Assembly: GCA_039111635.1 (NCBI GenBank) | Contig: JBCAQO010000010.1 | Location: 682,001 to 746,000 of the forward strand | DNA length: 64,000 bases | Direction: 5' to 3' | Origin: Heterobasidion occidentale | Taxonomy: Eukaryota; Basidiomycota; Agaricomycetes; Russulales; Bondarzewiaceae | Shown here: positions 20,314 through 30,504 of the stretch, piece by piece | How the letters are laid out: each line of letters begins with the position of its first letter | Position numbering within the stretch: position 1 is the stretch's first letter | The notes under the pieces: model-generated | Seen by the model: only the letters and a program-made list of their open reading frames with translations | The model's database searches: none | Told to the model about the DNA's origin: nothing | Made by a program: the position numbers and the translations under genes

Positions 20314-21390
20314 GGCCGGACCTCGTGTAGCACCGAAAGGACACGGTGGTAACTCGGCGGCGCACCTTTGGCAGGCGTAATCGGCCTGGAAGAGGAAGGA
20401 TCAGCAAGCAAGAGAGGCGGCAAAAGGAGGGGACTTACGAGCACGTCACCAGGCATCAAGTCCGGGTCCTGCATCATCTTCCCGGCACCGTTCCGCTCCA
20501 CGGGCGACCGAACAGTCGACATGCGGCCCGTTCCAGGACCGAGGGGGACGATCACCCGACCCAGAGATGGAGTCTGCTGGCGAGCGAACTCGACGATGAC
20601 AGCGGCAGCGCGCTTCCCTTTCGAATCGGTCGGGGCGATCGGAGCGGTCGGGTCCACACTCATCCGATCCATAGCCGCGGTTGTTGAGACCAGGTCGGCG
20701 TCGGCAGAAGGCACGGGACGAGGGGAAGAGGGAGCAGGATTGGGGGAGGGAGAAGGAAGGAAAAGAAGGGGAGGGACCACGGGTTCGGCCTCCAGTTCGG
20801 CCAGCTGATGCTCACCTTCTTCAGGATCGAGCGACCCATCGAACATGGCGCCTACCACAGCTTCCCAGCGCCGCTGACGATCATCTTCGGCCACACGCAG
20901 AGCTGCAGCAGCCCGCGCCACCTCAGCCGCCTCAGCCTCGCGTTCGGCAATAGCGACCCGTGCCGTTTCCTCCTCCAGGGCCTGGGCTTCGGCCGCTTGT
21001 CGCTGTTGCTGTGTCGCAAAGTGGGCCGCTCGCTGCGGCAGAATACGCGTTCCCCAGACCAGCCAGTCGTCCGTGGCCATATGATCGAGGCCACGCTCGG
21101 CCTCTGCGATCCAGGCGGCGAGTTCGGGCACGTCTTGCCCACGCGCCGAACGGTCGAAAACAGCCTGAAAAGACGTCAGCAGCCAGCAGCAACAAACGAA
21201 AAAGGCCGACTTACCACTCGTTTGGCGAACCCCTGCGCCCAGGCCTCGTAATCCTCGTACTCGGCGGCGCCGTCGGGAAGGGAGAGCATGTACTCCCGAG
21301 CTTGGTTTTGAGGACAGAAAGGATGGAGGACATGCTGGGAAGGCCGAAAGGGTTCGGACGAGGAGATGAAGCGGCAGGAGGGTGGCGATG
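20314..21390 (-). CDS. Antisense cargo gene in family C block, one intron, partial
   Basis: Minus strand. The first exon ends with a segment EYEDYEAWAQGFAKRV. A 50-nt intron (21214-21165, GTAAGT...TTTTCAG) follows, then a long exon: DRSARGQDVPELAAWIAEAE, a tryptophan/charged stretch, a coiled-coil EEETARVAIAEREAEAAEVA, then a Pro/Ser-rich linker running on to at least 20324. An upstream start is not certain. The intron is intact although the gene lies in a retroelement; antisense to the LTR transcript it would not be spliced out. The same gene is in copy 2 (47621 to about 48440). No family recognised. Confidence 0.5.
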
Positions 21391-22053
21391 AGTGACTTAG
21401 TCGCTGGAGAATCAACGATCGGCAGGTGATTATGGTCACCTGACAAAGCCCCGTGCCACTGCGCTCGGCACAGACCGCGATACGCGCCACCGCTCTTTGC
21501 CGACACGCTCTCACACCAGCGTCCAGTTGGGGCACTCTAGGTCTCAGCCACTTCCTCACCTAATCAGTTGCCACGCCACAGGACCTTGCCGACTCAGCCC
21601 CAGTCTCTCTTGCACGCCGACCCGGTCCTTTCTACGATATATTTTTGCCGATTATTCACCACAGCCACATCTCCCACGCCTCCGCTCCATTTTCCACGCC
21701 ACAGCTATTCTTTCACGCCATCGCTTGTTGCCGACTCTTTCCCACATCCACGCCTCCGCTCCATTTTCCACGCCACTTTTTCCGCTCCAACTCATAGCCA
21801 CCAACCACTGACTGAGGACAGTCAGGATTTCAGTAGGGAGGAGATGATGAGCATGCACCCGCGCTAGGGTCCGAGGGAGGTATTTGGGAAGCTTTGGGGA
21901 GATACCGAACAGCGCTAGACGAATACCGAAGACGCCGACTCGCACCGAACACGGTCGGTCCCTACCCGACCGACCGCAAGCCACCGAAGGACGTTCGGCA
22001 GCACTTGGGTCAGTTCGCTTACACTTCACATACTTACCATAACCGCACAGGAG
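21391..22053 (+). other. Non-coding part of family C block between cargo gene and 3' LTR
   Basis: Contains short repeated units with TTTTCCACGCCA and CACGCCTCCGCTCCATTTTCC (about 21680-21780). It then has the segment from about 21840 to 22053 that is shared with the antisense fragment at 56992-57225, its last part also with the decayed copia element at 61290-61433. No convincing plus-strand gene. Confidence 0.5.
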
Positions 22054-22924
22054 TGTTACAATAGGTGTTTACGAGATCGGAGCCAGTATTCCGGGTCGGC
22101 CGATGTGCTCCGTGAGTCGGTCGCTCCTTATCGCTTATCTTCCCGACTTCCACACATGGTCGGTCAAAGGTGATCTTGCACCATTACTTGGCCACCCTGG
22201 TCGTACGTTACTTCCTTCCTATTTTCATTGGTTCTCCAACGCCTGTTCCTGCTACCTACGCTCGGGCGACGGATCCCGAACGGTCGGGATTTCGCCATCG
22301 CTGATTAACTTTTACCTTATCACCTTCGGAACCCATATGGACATCTCACCTACCTTCTTATCTTCTCTGTTCGCTAGGGCTTGGCGCCCAGTCGACATCT
22401 ACTCTCATTTCTTGTTCAATATCTTACTTAGGGGCTCTGTTTACTATAAAAACCTACATACAACTCTGGAATAAACCAGCTTTCGCACCCCACAGTTCAG
22501 AGCTCATTCGCACTCGTCTCAACCATCAAAATCGTCTTCGTCGACTCCCGAAAACTTGTCATCCTCGTCGTTCGGCCTTGTTCACGTTCGTACTTGTCTC
22601 TTCGCTCGTACCCCTCGTCCTCCCTCGTATATTGTCAGAGTCCTGTGTGGCTCTTGAAGCACGTAGTTGTCGGTCGCGACACTACTTTCTCGTTACCGAC
22701 CGAATCCCCGACTTGACCGACCGAACGTTCGGTCGGTGTTCGACGCAGTCCCGAAACCATTCGGGCGCTATAATCTCACACTCCTCGCTGCTTCTCAGTA
22801 CGCCATCAATTTCTAAAGTCATCACTAACAATTCCTTGTGTATTAGATACTAGCTCCAGCACCCCCTGCATTAGAGGTTGTTTTGGTGTTGTGCTCGGCA
22901 CTTAGAGCCACCTCTAGCGTATCA
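22054..22924 (+). repeat. Family C (copia-type) LTR, copy 1 (871 bp)
   Basis: TGTTACAATAGGTG to CTAGCGTATCA. Related LTRs: 49103-49970, 56119-56991 (inverted) and a decayed part at 61436-61720. CTATAAAAAC at about 22444 is a likely TATA box. The base after the LTR is already inside family D gag. Confidence 0.85.
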
Positions 22925-22926
22925 CC

Positions 22927-25900
22927 GCCAAGACCCCGGAACCGGAACCCCCGGACAAAGCCTTTCGACTGCCCAGCGTACCAGACCGACTACTGAAAGT
23001 CACTCAAGGAAACAGAAATTGGGTCCAGTACACGCAGAGATTCGGGGCGGTCGCCCTCCTAGCCAGAGCAGACGACCAACTCAAAAAGAAATACTACCTG
23101 AGGGGACTCAAGAAAGAACTCGCCGTGCGAGTCCTTCAGGACGGAGTACCAGATCGTTTTGAAGATCTAATAACTCAAACAGGAAAGCACGCGGAGTCAA
23201 TGGAAGAAGAAGCTTTTCAAGAGGCTTACAGACCAATCCTATCGCCATACCAGGGAAGGAAAAGGAAGCGCGAAGGTACTGACAACGACATTTGTTTTAG
23301 TTGCAGTGAACCAGGACACTGGGCAAGAAACTGCCCAAACCGAAGGAACAAGAAACCGAAGAAAACCCTATGGGAAAGGATGCAAGGAACCCCAGAACGG
23401 AACCGATACCAGGAAAAGAAGCTCACGGAAGCTTCGGAGATACAGCATCTCTTGGAACAGATCTCGGATAGGCGCCAGCCAACGCCTATTCCGACAAGCA
23501 ATCGGTTCTCGCCAATCGCACTCTTATGCGAAGAAGCAGAAGTCGAAGAAGATCCCAGACCAGCCATCTCGATCTCTTCGATCTCTCAGATTGTGAAAAC
23601 AGGGGCACCATCACTTCGAATTGAGATAGATCTCATAGGATCCAATAGGACGGCAAGGACCACTGCGCTAATCGACAGCGGAGCAACCGGCAACTTCATT
23701 AATCGCCGGTTCGTAGAGAAACATCGAGTTGCGACCATCCCCACTCGACCCATCCCCATAAATCATGTGGGAGGAGAATCACTAGGAAACATTACCGCAC
23801 GGGTAAACATAGGCGTTCGCATTCACGGAGAAAATCACGGAACGCACCAGGAACGAACCTTACTATTTGTCTCGGACATAGGAAAGGAGGACGTGATTCT
23901 AGGAACCGACTGGTTGTTAAAGCACAACCCAGAAGTCGACTGGCATGCCTACGGGCTGCACCTCACGAGATGCCCACCCTCCTGTCTAATACAAGGAGGG
24001 CCGGTCAAGGCCAAAAGAGCCTTTAGGAAGAAAACGATATTCCCCACCCTCGAGGAGAACAGGATAGAGGCCGAGGGCTATCAGCGCCGGGACTACAGCA
24101 TCCCATCACAAAAAGCGGGAATACCTAGGACAGGCCGGAAAGTGGGAAACACTACAGTACCACATCCGCGGACAATACCTAAAGATCCGGGGTTCACAAC
24201 CCGAAGGTTGAATGCGCATCTTCGCGCTCGGGCTAAACAAATGGAAGCCCCCACATGGGCCGAAGAAGATGCAACGGAAGACGGTAGCGGCAAGCCCGCA
24301 CTTTCCTCCACGAACCTAGACGAAGATGGAGTATACCTCGTCAGGTACCTAGAAACGGGAGCTCTAGAAGCACTGGAACTATACAACGACTCCGAGGAAG
24401 GAGTAGACATCCACAGAGCCGAAACCCAGGAAAAGTCGCAGCCTTGGGGCATGCGCGAAGAAAAGTCGCGACCTTGGGGTACGCGCGAAGACAAATCGCG
24501 GCCTAGGGGCACGCGTGAAGACAAGGAAAATCAGTCGCAGCCTTGGGGCGCGCGCAAAGAATTCAAGGATAAGTCGCAACCTAGGGGCAAGCGCGAAGAC
24601 CCGCTCGGGCTGGAACCAAAGAAACAGACCAAGCATACTAACTCACAGCGCTTAGCGGAAGAAGCCGCAAAGGGAAAGCCGGAGTTATCATTCGAAGAAA
24701 TCGTACCAAAGGAATACTGGGACTACAAAGAAGTATTCACCGGACGACCCAAAGGACGGCTCCCACCGGAAAGACCATGGGACCATCATATTGACATCAA
24801 GGAGGGCATGGAACACTCGTTACGCCCCAAACTCTACAGTCTAAGTCCTATCGAACAGGCCGAGCTCAAGAAATTTATCGAGGAAAATCTGGCCAAGGGA
24901 TTCATTAGGGAATCCAAGTCACACATCGCATCACCCTTCTTTTTCGTCAAAAAGAAGAACGGAAAATTGCGGCCAGTCATGGATTATCGACGGTTAAACG
25001 AGATAACCGTGAAGAACAAGTACCCCCTGCCGATAATCCAGGAACTTTTAGACCTACTCAAGGATGCGGAATACCTCTCGCTTATGGATGTTGACACAGG
25101 TTTCAACAACATAAAGATGTTTGAGAAGGATATTCACAAGGCGGCATTCCTAACGAATCTAGGAATGTACGAACCCCTCGTCATGTACTTCGGATTAACG
25201 AACTCGCCGGCCACCTTCCAAACCATGATGAACTCGCTCTTCAAGGACCTCATCTACTCGGGGAAGGTTGCGATCTACATGGACGACATCTTGGTATTCA
25301 CCAAGACCATGGAAGAACACATCCGAATCGTACGGCAGGTCCTCCAAATATTGAAGGACAACGATCTCTACCTGCAGCCATCGAAATGCCATTTCCACAA
25401 GAATAAACTGACGTACTTGGGGTACGTCATATCGCATGGACACCTGGAAATGGATCCAGTCAAGGTAGAAGGAATCGCGCAGTGGCCGACGCCCACTCGC
25501 GTCAAGGAAGTACAGTCCTTCCTTGGATTCTGCAATTTTTATCGCAGATTTATAAAGGATTACTCGAAAGTAGCACGACCGCTATTCGAGTTAACACAGA
25601 AGGAACACGCCTGGGTATGGACCCCAGGATGCGAGCAGGCCTTCCAACAGCTTAGGAAAGCATTCACCGAGTCACCTGTACTAATCATGCCGGATACGGA
25701 ACAGCCATTCCGCATCGAATGCGATGCCTCTGATTTTGCTACAGGTGCAGTACTCTCGCAACAGGCCAAGGACGGCAAGTGGCACCCATGTGCCTATATA
25801 TCGAAATCCCTTGCACCCGCAGAACGAAACTACCCAATATACGACAAGGAACTTCTGGCGGTAGTACGGTCGTTCGAAGCATGGAGACATTACCTGGAAG

Positions 25901-27447
25901 GCGCCACACACCAGGTCGACGTCTGGACCGATCATAAGAATCTGGAATGGTTCAGGACATCACAGAAACTAAATCGTCGACAAGCCCGGTGGTCGCTTTA
26001 TTTGTCACGCTTCGACTACAAACTCACACACAAGGCGGGGACCACGAATAAATCAGACGGTCTGTCTCGGAGGCCAGACCATAAAGAGGGGGTGGAATTA
26101 GACAATTCGGGAGAAGTCCTCCTCGGGCCGGAAATTTTCGATAAAACAACCCAGCCAAACTCCCGGACCCCCTTCACAGAAGCAACAAACATCAGATCTG
26201 TCCATCTCGGCGCAACAGATCTGATAGAACCTCTCGATCCACAGAAGATCTTCCACCTTAGGGCAACGGGAAGAACGGCGGTTACCATGATCGAGACGGA
26301 GCTTAGGGACCGCATCATAGCAGGAAACAGGGAAGACCCCTGGCTATTGGAAATACTGAAACAGGTCAATGAACTCGGACCAAGATCCCTCAAGAAAGGC
26401 TTGCAGGAATGGAACGAAGAGGATGGCCTCGTACTACATCGCGGAAAGGTTTACGTACCGTCAAACGGAGAACTACGGAGGGACATAATCAAACGGCATC
26501 ACGACAACCGAACAGCGGGACATCCAGGAGTTAGAGGTACCCTGGCGTCAGTCGGTCAAGACTATACTTGGCCTGGAATGTCTAACACGGTACAACAATA
26601 CGTGGAAGGATGCGCAATATGTCAATCAACGAAGAACGACACACACCCAACAATGGTGCCGTTACAGCCTACGGAGATACCGGACCGACCATTCGGAACA
26701 ATCACAATGGACTTTATTACAGATCTCCCGGAGTCAAATGGATACGACTCAATACACGTGGTCACGGATCGGTTAACGAAGACAACGATCATCACCCCTT
26801 GCAAGAAGACGATCGATTCCGACGGAACGGCGAAATTACTCTTAGATCACACATGGCGACGGTACGGATTACCGGACAAGATAATTTCGGACCGCGGAAC
26901 ACAATTTGCGTCTAAAGTAGCACAGGCGCTGCTAGAAGAATTAGGAATCAAGTCATCCCTTAGCACGGCTTACCACCCACAGACGGATGGAGCAACAGAA
27001 CGGATGAACCAGGAACTGGAGCAATACCTCAGGGCATTTTGCAGCTCCACACAAGACGACTGGGCCGAACTTATTCCCTATGCAGAATATGCCCACAACT
27101 CACACCAGCACTCGGCGACAAAGATCTCGCCGTTCGAGCTCCTTCATGGATATCAACCAAGAGCTTACCCTGCAATCGTCGGAAACACAAATGTACCCAC
27201 TGCCGACAAGCGCCTAGAACTGTTAAAGAAAGCACAGCAAGAAGCAAAGGCCAGTTTGGAAATTGCAGCAGAATCCATGAAGACTCAGCACGACAAGTTT
27301 GGGGTAGAACTTCCCCCATTCAAGAAAGGCGATCAAGTATGGCTCGACGGAAAGAACATACACACGGATCACCCCTCGGAGAAGTTAAGGCCAAAAAGAT
27401 TTGGGCCATTCAAGATTTTGGACGTTGGAAGACCCTACAATACCTAG
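22927..27447 (+). CDS. gag-pol: Family D Gag-Pol polyprotein, N-terminus missing, integrase C-terminus deleted
   Basis: Open for about 1,506 codons. It begins in the Gag helical domain (NRNWVQYTQRFGAVALLARA), then the CCHC knuckle CFSCSEPGHWARNC (about 23292-23335). Protease has ALIDSGATGNF (about 23665). A linker at 24427-24600 carries five KSQPWG-like repeats. Reverse transcriptase has IYMDDILVF (25272-25298) and RNase H has ECDASDFATGAVLSQ. Integrase has the HHCC domain, TMDFITDLP, SDRGTQF and the ERMNQELEQ region, so all catalytic residues are present. At about 27415 some 190 nt present in family B (the IHDVFYAS motif and start of the chromodomain) are missing; the frame shifts and ends at 27447. 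Gag and pol need no frameshift here, unlike A and B. Confidence 0.92.
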   Translation, partial: AKTPEPEPPDKAFRLPSVPDRLLKVTQGNRNWVQYTQRFGAVALLARADDQLKKKYYLRGLKKELAVRVLQDGVPDRFEDLITQTGKHAESMEEEAFQEAYRPILSPYQGRKRKREGTDNDICFSCSEPGHWARNCPNRRNKKPKKTLWERMQGTPERNRYQEKKLTEASEIQHLLEQISDRRQPTPIPTSNRFSPIALLCEEAEVEEDPRPAISISSISQIVKTGAPSLRIEIDLIGSNRTARTTALIDSGATGNFINRRFVEKHRVATIPTRPIPINHVGGESLGNITARVNIGVRIHGENHGTHQERTLLFVSDIGKEDVILGTDWLLKHNPEVDWHAYGLHLTRCPPSCLIQGGPVKAKRAFRKKTIFPTLEENRIEAEGYQRRDYSIPSQKAGIPRTGRKVGNTTVPHPRTIPKDPGFTTRRLNAHLRARAKQMEAPTWAEEDATEDGSGKPALSSTNLDEDGVYLVRYLETGALEALELYNDSEEGVDIHRAETQEKSQPWGMREEKSRPWGTREDKSRPRGTREDKENQSQPWGARKEFKDKSQPRGKREDPLGLEPKKQTKHTNSQRLAEEAAKGKPELSFEEIVPKEYWDYKEVFTGRPKGRLPPERPWDHHIDIKEGMEHSLRPKLYSLSPIEQAELKKFIEENLAKGFIRESKSHIASPFFFVKKKNGKLRPVMDYRRLNEITVKNKYPLPIIQELLDLLKDAEYLSLMDVDTGFNNIKMFEKDIHKAAFLTNLGMYEPLVMYFGLTNSPATFQTMMNSLFKDLIYSGKVAIYMDDILVFTKTMEEHIRIVRQVLQILKDNDLYLQPSKCHFHKNKLTYLGYVISHGHLEMDPVKVEGIAQWPTPTRVKEVQSFLGFCNFYRRFIKDYSKVARPLFELTQKEHAWVWTPGCEQAFQQLRKAFTESPVLIMPDTEQPFRIECDASDFATGAVLSQQAKDGKWHPCAYISKSLAPAERNYPIYDKELLAVVRSFEAWRHYLEGATHQVDVWTDHKNLEWFRTSQKLNRRQARWSLYLSRFDYKLTHKAGTTNKSDGLSRRPDHKEGVELDNSGEVLLGPEIFDKTTQPNSRTPFTEATNIRSVHLGATDLIEPLDPQKIFHLRATGRTAVTMIETELRDRIIAGNREDPWLLEILKQVNELGPRSLKKGLQEWNEEDGLVLHRGKVYVPSNGELRRDIIKRHHDNRTAGHPGVRGTLASVGQDYTWPGMSNTVQQYVEGCAICQSTKNDTHPTMVPLQPTEIPDRPFGTITMDFITDLPESNGYDSIHVVTDRLTKTTIITPCKKTIDSDGTAKLLLDHTWRRYGLPDKIISDRGTQFASKVAQALLEELGIKSSLSTAYHPQTDGATERMNQELEQYLRAFCSSTQDDWAELIPYAEYAHNSHQHSATKISPFELLHGYQPRAYPAIVGNTNVPTADKRLELLKKAQQEAKASLEIAAESMKTQHDKFGVELPPFKKGDQVWLDGKNIHTDHPSEKLRPKRFGPFKILDVGRPYNT
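24427..24600 (+). repeat. Coding minisatellite in protease-RT linker, family D
   Basis: Five imperfect copies of a 30-36 nt unit encoding KS(Q/R)PWG(T/M)RED-like peptides. Family B pol has no such repeat at the same place, so it arose by local expansion in D. Confidence 0.75.
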
Positions 27448-29303
27448 TCAAATGGAAAGGGTACCCGGAATCCGACAACTCATGGGAATCAGTGGACGCG
27501 GTCAAGAACGCAAAGGAGGAAGTTAGCGACTTCCACAGGAAATACCCACTGGCAGTCCGAGGCATGGGGCCGTCTACTCGGGAATTACAACTCGCACTCG
27601 ACAGAAACCAGATAGTGGAACTGTGCGACAGACAAATTCGGCTAATGAAGACCTCGGCAGGGAAGAAACTACTCGACGCAGGTTTAACGGTCAAACAAGC
27701 GGAGACCACAATACAGGAAGAAACCTCGAGACGGAAGCTGACACAGACATCAGCGGGAAAGAAACTACTAGGCGCAGGACTAACGGTTAAACAGGCAGAA
27801 ACCGCTATACAGGAAGAATCCATAAGGCGCAAGTTACTCGTTCACCCAATAGGGAAGAAACTACTAGCCACGGGAGCCACGGTCGCACACATACGAGCAT
27901 CCATGGTGGATGAAGAATACAGGCGAAAGCTCAGGAAAACAAAGCTAGGAAGACGGCTCCTAGCTACCGGCGCGACGCCGGCGGAAATCAGGTTGGGACT
28001 CAAGAAAGCCCAACCATTGTTACCCAGTGGACAGATCATTATGCATCGACAAGGGAAGAACCTCACCTATGACACAGAGAGTCTAGGAAAGAGCACTCAG
28101 ACGAATAAACGCGAACGCGCTCAGGAAACGAAGGTGGCCCCTTCCTCTTCCTCTCGCACATCGACATATTCCCCTGGAGTCAAACACGAGTCAAGGAAAT
28201 CCCAGAAATCAACATGGGCCAGGAAGGATGCGGATAAACAAGTATCAAATTGGAGATACCGTGCAGTCAAGGACCTGGAGAGACAAATGACCAAGGGACT
28301 CGCTTGGAAAAAGGATTCACTTCGTCAAAATGCCGACAAGGACGAAGAATCAGAAGAAGGCTCGGTTCACACACCGGAATTAGAAGACGCGTCTTATCAA
28401 AACGCCGATGAAGACTACATGGACGAAGGCTCGGATTACTTGCCGGACGGAGAAGAATACGAAGACGCCATGGACCTAGACAGCGTCAATGGAGAATGGA
28501 GGAAAGGACCCCTCTCCACGAACCCCGAAGAAGAAGAAGGGACAGGATCAGAAATGTCCTACTCGTCAACAGGACTCACCCCTTCTTCCGCACCCGCGAA
28601 ACGAACGCCCCCCACACCATACACACCATATGGAAGCGGCGCCTGGTGCGTCTCGGCAAGAGACATCGACTCAGACGAGGACACACCCCCTCGTACCCCT
28701 AGTACCCCCGACTCTGACGGAGATATACAGATAACCTCCGAAGACGAGCAGCGAAAATTCGACATGGCCGAAGAATTAGAAGACCTATCAATTAAAGACA
28801 CCCCTGGACGGCTACCAGGTGGCATGGATATTGACAGTCTAAACACACGCACAGAACGGCCAGCGCTATCTATTACGATACCGCAGGAAACAGGATACCC
28901 TACGCCCCATTCGAGCACAGCGGGCAGCGCTTCGACAAACGAAGCCCCTTGGAGAACCACTCCAACCAGCGAATTGTTATGGAAGGACACCGACAGTAAT
29001 CTTGGCCGATTAACTATCGATCCCAACGCCATGGACACCAGAGATGATCTTGGCCGATCACCTATCGCGGAGTTGGAACCAGAAACATCCAGAGAGGAAC
29101 AGCGATGGCAAGAGATTCAAACCCAGCAGATTGGCCAAGCAGGACCAAACGAAGCAGGGCCTATATTAGAGAGCCCAACGCGCGGAATCTCCCCACTCTC
29201 CCTTGACCACCCTCTACTTGCACCCCCTCTACTAGACAGCAAGTGGTACAATAACCCAGAACTGTACCAAGATCTCTCTTTAACCCCCAAAGAGAATGCC
29301 TGA
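27413..29303 (+). CDS. Family D chromodomain remnant with 32-aa repeats and acidic tail
   Basis: In the frame used after the 27415 deletion: the second half of a chromodomain (FGRWKTLQYLVKWKGY...NSWES), then four 32-residue units with the core GKKLL(D/G/A)(A/T)G(L/A)T (about 27630-28014). A basic linker and a 350-residue acidic, Ser/Pro-rich tail ending KWYNNPELYQDLSLTPKENA follow. ELYQDL resembles LRLYQDL in the third gene of family B. In the intact parent this would be fused to integrase. The repeats may bind nucleic acid or chromatin, but nothing shows that directly. Stop TGA 29301-29303 overlaps the next ORF. Confidence 0.7.
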
Positions 29304-29517
29304 CGAGCGGAACCCGCGCGTTGCCATATACAACGCAGTCAAAGTCATGCTCGAACTCGCACTCCGCGCTCTGCAAGACATTGACACATACGCGCACACA
29401 CCGTCGGAACCATCCCCTCAGGTTTTCCCTACTAGTCCTGAGTCCTCCTCATCACCGTCTTTACCGTCACTCCCGGTTCCACCTATGCCACGCCCATCGA
29501 CACCGGCTAGACGCTAG
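29296..29517 (+). CDS. Small ORF overlapping the end of the family D tail
   Basis: ATG 29296, 5 nt before the upstream TGA (ATGCCTGA). 73 residues: a helical N-terminal half (NAVKVMLELALRALQDIDTY) and a Pro/Ser-rich tail. Similar in size, position and helical character to the 77-aa ORF of family A. No known family. Confidence 0.45.
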   Translation: MPDERNPRVAIYNAVKVMLELALRALQDIDTYAHTPSEPSPQVFPTSPESSSSPSLPSLPVPPMPRPSTPARR

Positions 29518-29686
29518 TCAAACCAACGTCCCGGACCACGCATCATTATGCTTTCCCCTTCGCCTGACTCACGCCTAGTCAATCCCCACTCTATCATTGC
29601 AAAGCACTACCCGACTTCTGCCTTGGCCTACATATCGCACAACCCAACCGACCATCACCCATTGCGCTATATGTGAGGCCGAGGTT

Positions 29687-29699
29687 AGAAAGGGGGTGG
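29687..29699 (+). promoter_or_regulatory. Polypurine tract of family D
   Basis: AGAAAGGGGGTGG directly before the 3' LTR, the usual site of plus-strand priming. Family B has AAAGAGGGGGTAG at 54191-54203 in the same place. Confidence 0.8.
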
Positions 29700-30504
29700 T
29701 GTTAAGAGCCGGCTCATAACACATGATATATGATCACCTGATCATATGACACGCGGTCTATGACCAACGGATACGACCTATACCCGGTGACCGACCCCTT
29801 GACTTCACCAGCGGACATTGAGTTATCTTATCTTATCTTTCGTTCCTGGATTAACGATCAGTTACATCACTGACATCATTGATTGCATCATGCTTCTCTG
29901 ATCGCATCATAGATTACATCATTCCGATCGTTGATCGTTTGCTTCTATTTGGTGCCTTGAGCACAGACCTTCTGTAGATCTTGCCCTAAAGCGGATCGCG
30001 TATATATAGAACGAGCCAGATACCTGTATCGCCAGCTCGTTCACCTTTGTTACCCCCACCTGTTCTTACTCTTGACCTTTGGTACTAGCCATACCTCTGC
30101 TATATCATAGTCTTTGCCAATAGGCCAGACTCTTGATCGTCAATAGAACATCTGCTTGAGCATCGGTTTAACTTGCCCTGCGCTTCTCTCTATCGTCATC
30201 CTCAACCACTCAGTCGTCATCTCAATACTGGCTGAGTTCTACACAGGACTAGCAGTATTCTATCTCGACTTTAGTGGGCAGCATATCTACTGCCATCCAG
30301 GTCCGCATCAGGTCGTACCCGCACATCTGTGGGAAAACCTTTGTGCATTCCTGGAGACGCGATACCATCACGAATCCCTCGTACATCCCGAATTACGCAC
30401 TCAAGTAGCCGCTGGTGCCTTCATCGGACGTACTTGGATTTGGCACGTCCCTCAGTGACTCAGGAGCCTCCTGGCACATCACGTGCGAAGACCAGGTCTT
30501 AACA
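29700..30504 (+). repeat. Family D 3' LTR (805 bp) carrying an ORF
   Basis: TGTTAAGAGCCGGCTC to GACCAGGTCTTAACA; ends form TGTTAAGA/TCTTAACA. TATATATA at 30001 and AGCTCGTTCA at 30034, the same start motif as family B. A hairpin GAACGAGC...GCTCGTTC spans the predicted start. A second copy is the solo LTR 57450-58255. Confidence 0.92.
30156..30458 (+). CDS. LTR-encoded ORF of family D (AUG-less, 100 codons)
   Basis: Open from the TAG at 30144 region to TGA 30456-30458; first near-cognate start TTG 30156; no ATG inside. Landmarks: LAEFYTGLAVFYLDFSG, HQVVPAHLWENL and WIWHVPQ. The solo LTR copy at 57907-58209 has the same 100 codons with only a few replacements. The segment from FYTGLA onward aligns with the family B LTR ORF (FYTGLA, H.P/VVP..H, then a helical region ending in aromatic residues). 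Function unknown. Confidence 0.45.
   Translation: MSIGLTCPALLSIVILNHSVVISILAEFYTGLAVFYLDFSGQHIYCHPGPHQVVPAHLWENLCAFLETRYHHESLVHPELRTQVAAGAFIGRTWIWHVPQ

Larger units (their letters stand above)
20314..22924 (+). mobile_element. Family C copia-type block with antisense cargo gene and 3' LTR, copy 1
   Basis: 20619-22924 is repeated at 47621-49970. The 200 bp before the LTR (about 21900-22053) match the DNA just downstream of the copia pol relic at 61290-61433, which identifies the LTR as copia-type. In place of pol there is an antisense gene. The 5' end is lost in gap 1. The LTR end joins family D gag with no TSD visible. Confidence 0.75.
22925..30504 (+). mobile_element. Family D Ty3/gypsy element, 5' truncated, 3' LTR present
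   Basis: Gag (C-terminal half) and pol in a single open frame, a deletion at the integrase/chromodomain border, a long post-chromodomain tail, a small overlapping ORF, a polypurine tract and the 3' LTR (29700-30504). Gag starts abruptly at the family C LTR, so the 5' LTR and gag N-terminus are missing. Coding sequence is GC-rich and free of stops, so this is the youngest-looking gypsy copy. Confidence 0.92.

Noticed and set aside
20205..21506. Long ORFs spanning the N gap
   Set aside because: Frames across N have no meaning; only the parts outside the gap were considered.
30156..30458. LTR ORF of family D read as an ordinary ATG gene
   Set aside because: The codon at the start is TTG and the frame has no ATG at all; it is reported only as an AUG-less conserved frame.
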